Part shown: positions 5,589-6,590 of the stretch, in pieces
Position numbering within the stretch: the stretch's first letter is position 1
How the letters are laid out: the number at the start of each line of letters is the position of its first letter
Assembly (NCBI GenBank): GCA_002405615.1
Contig: DHMD01000039.1
Span: forward strand, 11,048 to 17,637
DNA: 6,590 bases
Reading direction: 5' to 3'
DNA from: Christensenella sp. UBA4651
Lineage (GTDB): Bacteria > Bacillota > Clostridia > Christensenellales > UBA1242
Position numbers and translations under genes: made by a program
Notes under the pieces: generated by a model
Told to the model about the DNA's origin: nothing
Databases searched by the model: none
What the model saw: only the letters and a program-made list of their open reading frames with translations

Positions 5589-6590
5589 GTGTCAAAAACG
5601 TTGTTTCAGTCAGTACTTATCATTGCTGGCTTCTCTATATTGACCCGCTTTTTGGGTTTTTTGTTTAGAATTTACTTATCTCGGGAGTTGGGAGCGGAAC
5701 TTTTGGGAGTCTATCAAGTGGCATTTAGTGTGTTTATGGTGCTAATTGTTATTGTTAGTAGTGGTATCCCTCTTGCCGTTTCAAAATCTATTGCAAAGTA
5801 CAGAGTTGAAGGTAATACTGCAAAGAGTGGGTCTATGGTCGCTAGCGCTCTGGTAGTTGGGCTGGCTGTAGCTGTTGCGTTGTGCGGAATTTTGCTATTG
5901 TTTTATAAATATATAGGAGCAATGTTTGCTGATTGTCGCTGCATATATATCTTGATTAGTCTTTTACCTGCGGTAATTTGTAGTGCTGTGTATTCGGCAT
6001 TTCGTGGTGCGTTGTGGGGAGCGCAAGATTATTTTAATGTAAGTTTAGCAGAGTTGATTGAGCAAGTTCTGAGGATTATGGTGTTTGCTCTAATGGCTGA
6101 ATGGATATTTTCTTCGCTTGATGGGGCGTTGGTTGCGGGCATATCTATGTCAGTTGCGTGCGTTTTGAGTGCTATTTTTGTTGCAATAGTATATTTTAGC
6201 AAGGGGAATAGGCTATCATCGCCGAGAGAAAGTTATAGGACGATGATAAAAAGTGCTGCACCTGTAACTGGGGTGCGGGTCGCTAGTAGTCTCATTCAAC
6301 CGATAATCGCAGTATTATTCCCTGCAATGCTGGTGTTGGCGGGATATACAAGTGAGCAAGCGATGGAGTCATACGGTATGGCGATGGGAATGACTTTCCC
6401 GCTGTTGTTTTTACCGTCTACGATAGTGGGTGCGTTGAGTTTTGCTTTGATTCCTGACCTTTCGACTGCAATTGCGCAGAAAAATGACAAATTAGTAAGT
6501 ACTCGAATAACTACAAGTTTGTCTTTCGCTCTGTTTATATCCGCTTTGATTATTCCTTTTTATATTGGCTGTGGTGAGGCAATCGGTGTG
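5589..6590 (+). CDS. spoVB: SpoVB/MurJ-like polysaccharide (lipid-linked precursor) flippase, 3' truncated
   Basis: The frame opens at GTG 5589 (AGGAG 6 bases upstream) and runs without a stop to the right edge, giving 334 residues. SpoVB-type proteins have about 500-530 residues, so about two thirds is present. The N-terminus has the family signature RFLGFLFRIYLSRELGAELL followed by GVYQ (20-43), then SSGIPLAVSK (57-66) and FRGALWGAQDYFNVSLAELI with EQVLRI (138-163), as in SpoVB and related MOP-superfamily flippases. Strongly hydrophobic segments alternate throughout, consistent with a polytopic membrane protein. By family knowledge, SpoVB and its paralogues are proposed to move lipid-linked wall precursors across the membrane, SpoVB itself for spore cortex synthesis. 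Non-sporulating Bacillota also have paralogues, so the symbol gives the closest family and does not prove sporulation. The only gene visibly in its operon is the LysM gene, nine bases upstream. Confidence 0.85.
   Translation, partial: MSKTLFQSVLIIAGFSILTRFLGFLFRIYLSRELGAELLGVYQVAFSVFMVLIVIVSSGIPLAVSKSIAKYRVEGNTAKSGSMVASALVVGLAVAVALCGILLLFYKYIGAMFADCRCIYILISLLPAVICSAVYSAFRGALWGAQDYFNVSLAELIEQVLRIMVFALMAEWIFSSLDGALVAGISMSVACVLSAIFVAIVYFSKGNRLSSPRESYRTMIKSAAPVTGVRVASSLIQPIIAVLFPAMLVLAGYTSEQAMESYGMAMGMTFPLLFLPSTIVGALSFALIPDLSTAIAQKNDKLVSTRITTSLSFALFISALIIPFYIGCGEAIGV

Noticed and set aside
5587..5643. ATG at 5587 as start of the flippase gene
   Set aside because: It is in a different frame from the flippase and reaches a TGA at 5641-5643 after 18 codons; GTG 5589 is in frame with correctly spaced AGGAG.

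Overview
The window looks like a chromosomal segment of a low-GC Gram-positive bacterium (Bacillota, probably Clostridia-like). The basis is the AT-rich, G-over-C coding strand, a C-terminal AddA (the Firmicutes-type RecBCD counterpart), a SpoVB-family flippase, AGGAG ribosome binding sites and short U-tailed intrinsic terminators. The genus cannot be named from the sequence. All five genes lie on the + strand, and both outer genes are cut by the window edges.

Layout: (1) 2-1807 is the C-terminal half of addA, the helicase-nuclease subunit for double-strand-break repair. (2) The last bases of addA carry a perfect-consensus sigma-A promoter (TTGACA, 18-bp spacer, TATAAT). Its -10 box contains the addA stop codon and sits inside a perfect 10-1-10 inverted repeat that resembles a PerR/Fur-family operator. 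(3) This promoter drives an 887-residue membrane-anchored coiled-coil protein (1854-4517) that I do not recognise. It has three predicted membrane segments, a long coiled coil, a disordered linker with seven DEF tripeptides, and a second coiled coil. An intrinsic terminator follows. (4) A LemA-family protein (4646-5185) forms its own unit, with a promoter (TTGTCA, 17 bp, TATAAT) and a strong terminator. (5) A small two-LysM protein without a signal peptide (5256-5579) is followed, with the next ribosome binding site overlapping its stop codon, by a GTG-started SpoVB/MurJ-like lipid-linked oligosaccharide flippase (5589 to beyond the right edge).

The segment joins a DNA-repair gene to a run of envelope-related genes: a membrane scaffold-like protein, LemA, a LysM protein and a flippase. 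Only the LysM-flippase pair shows clear operon architecture. No RNA gene, mobile element, CRISPR array or defence system beyond AddA was seen. The parts most likely to be undescribed are the 887-residue protein with its DEF-repeat linker and the palindromic promoter in front of it.
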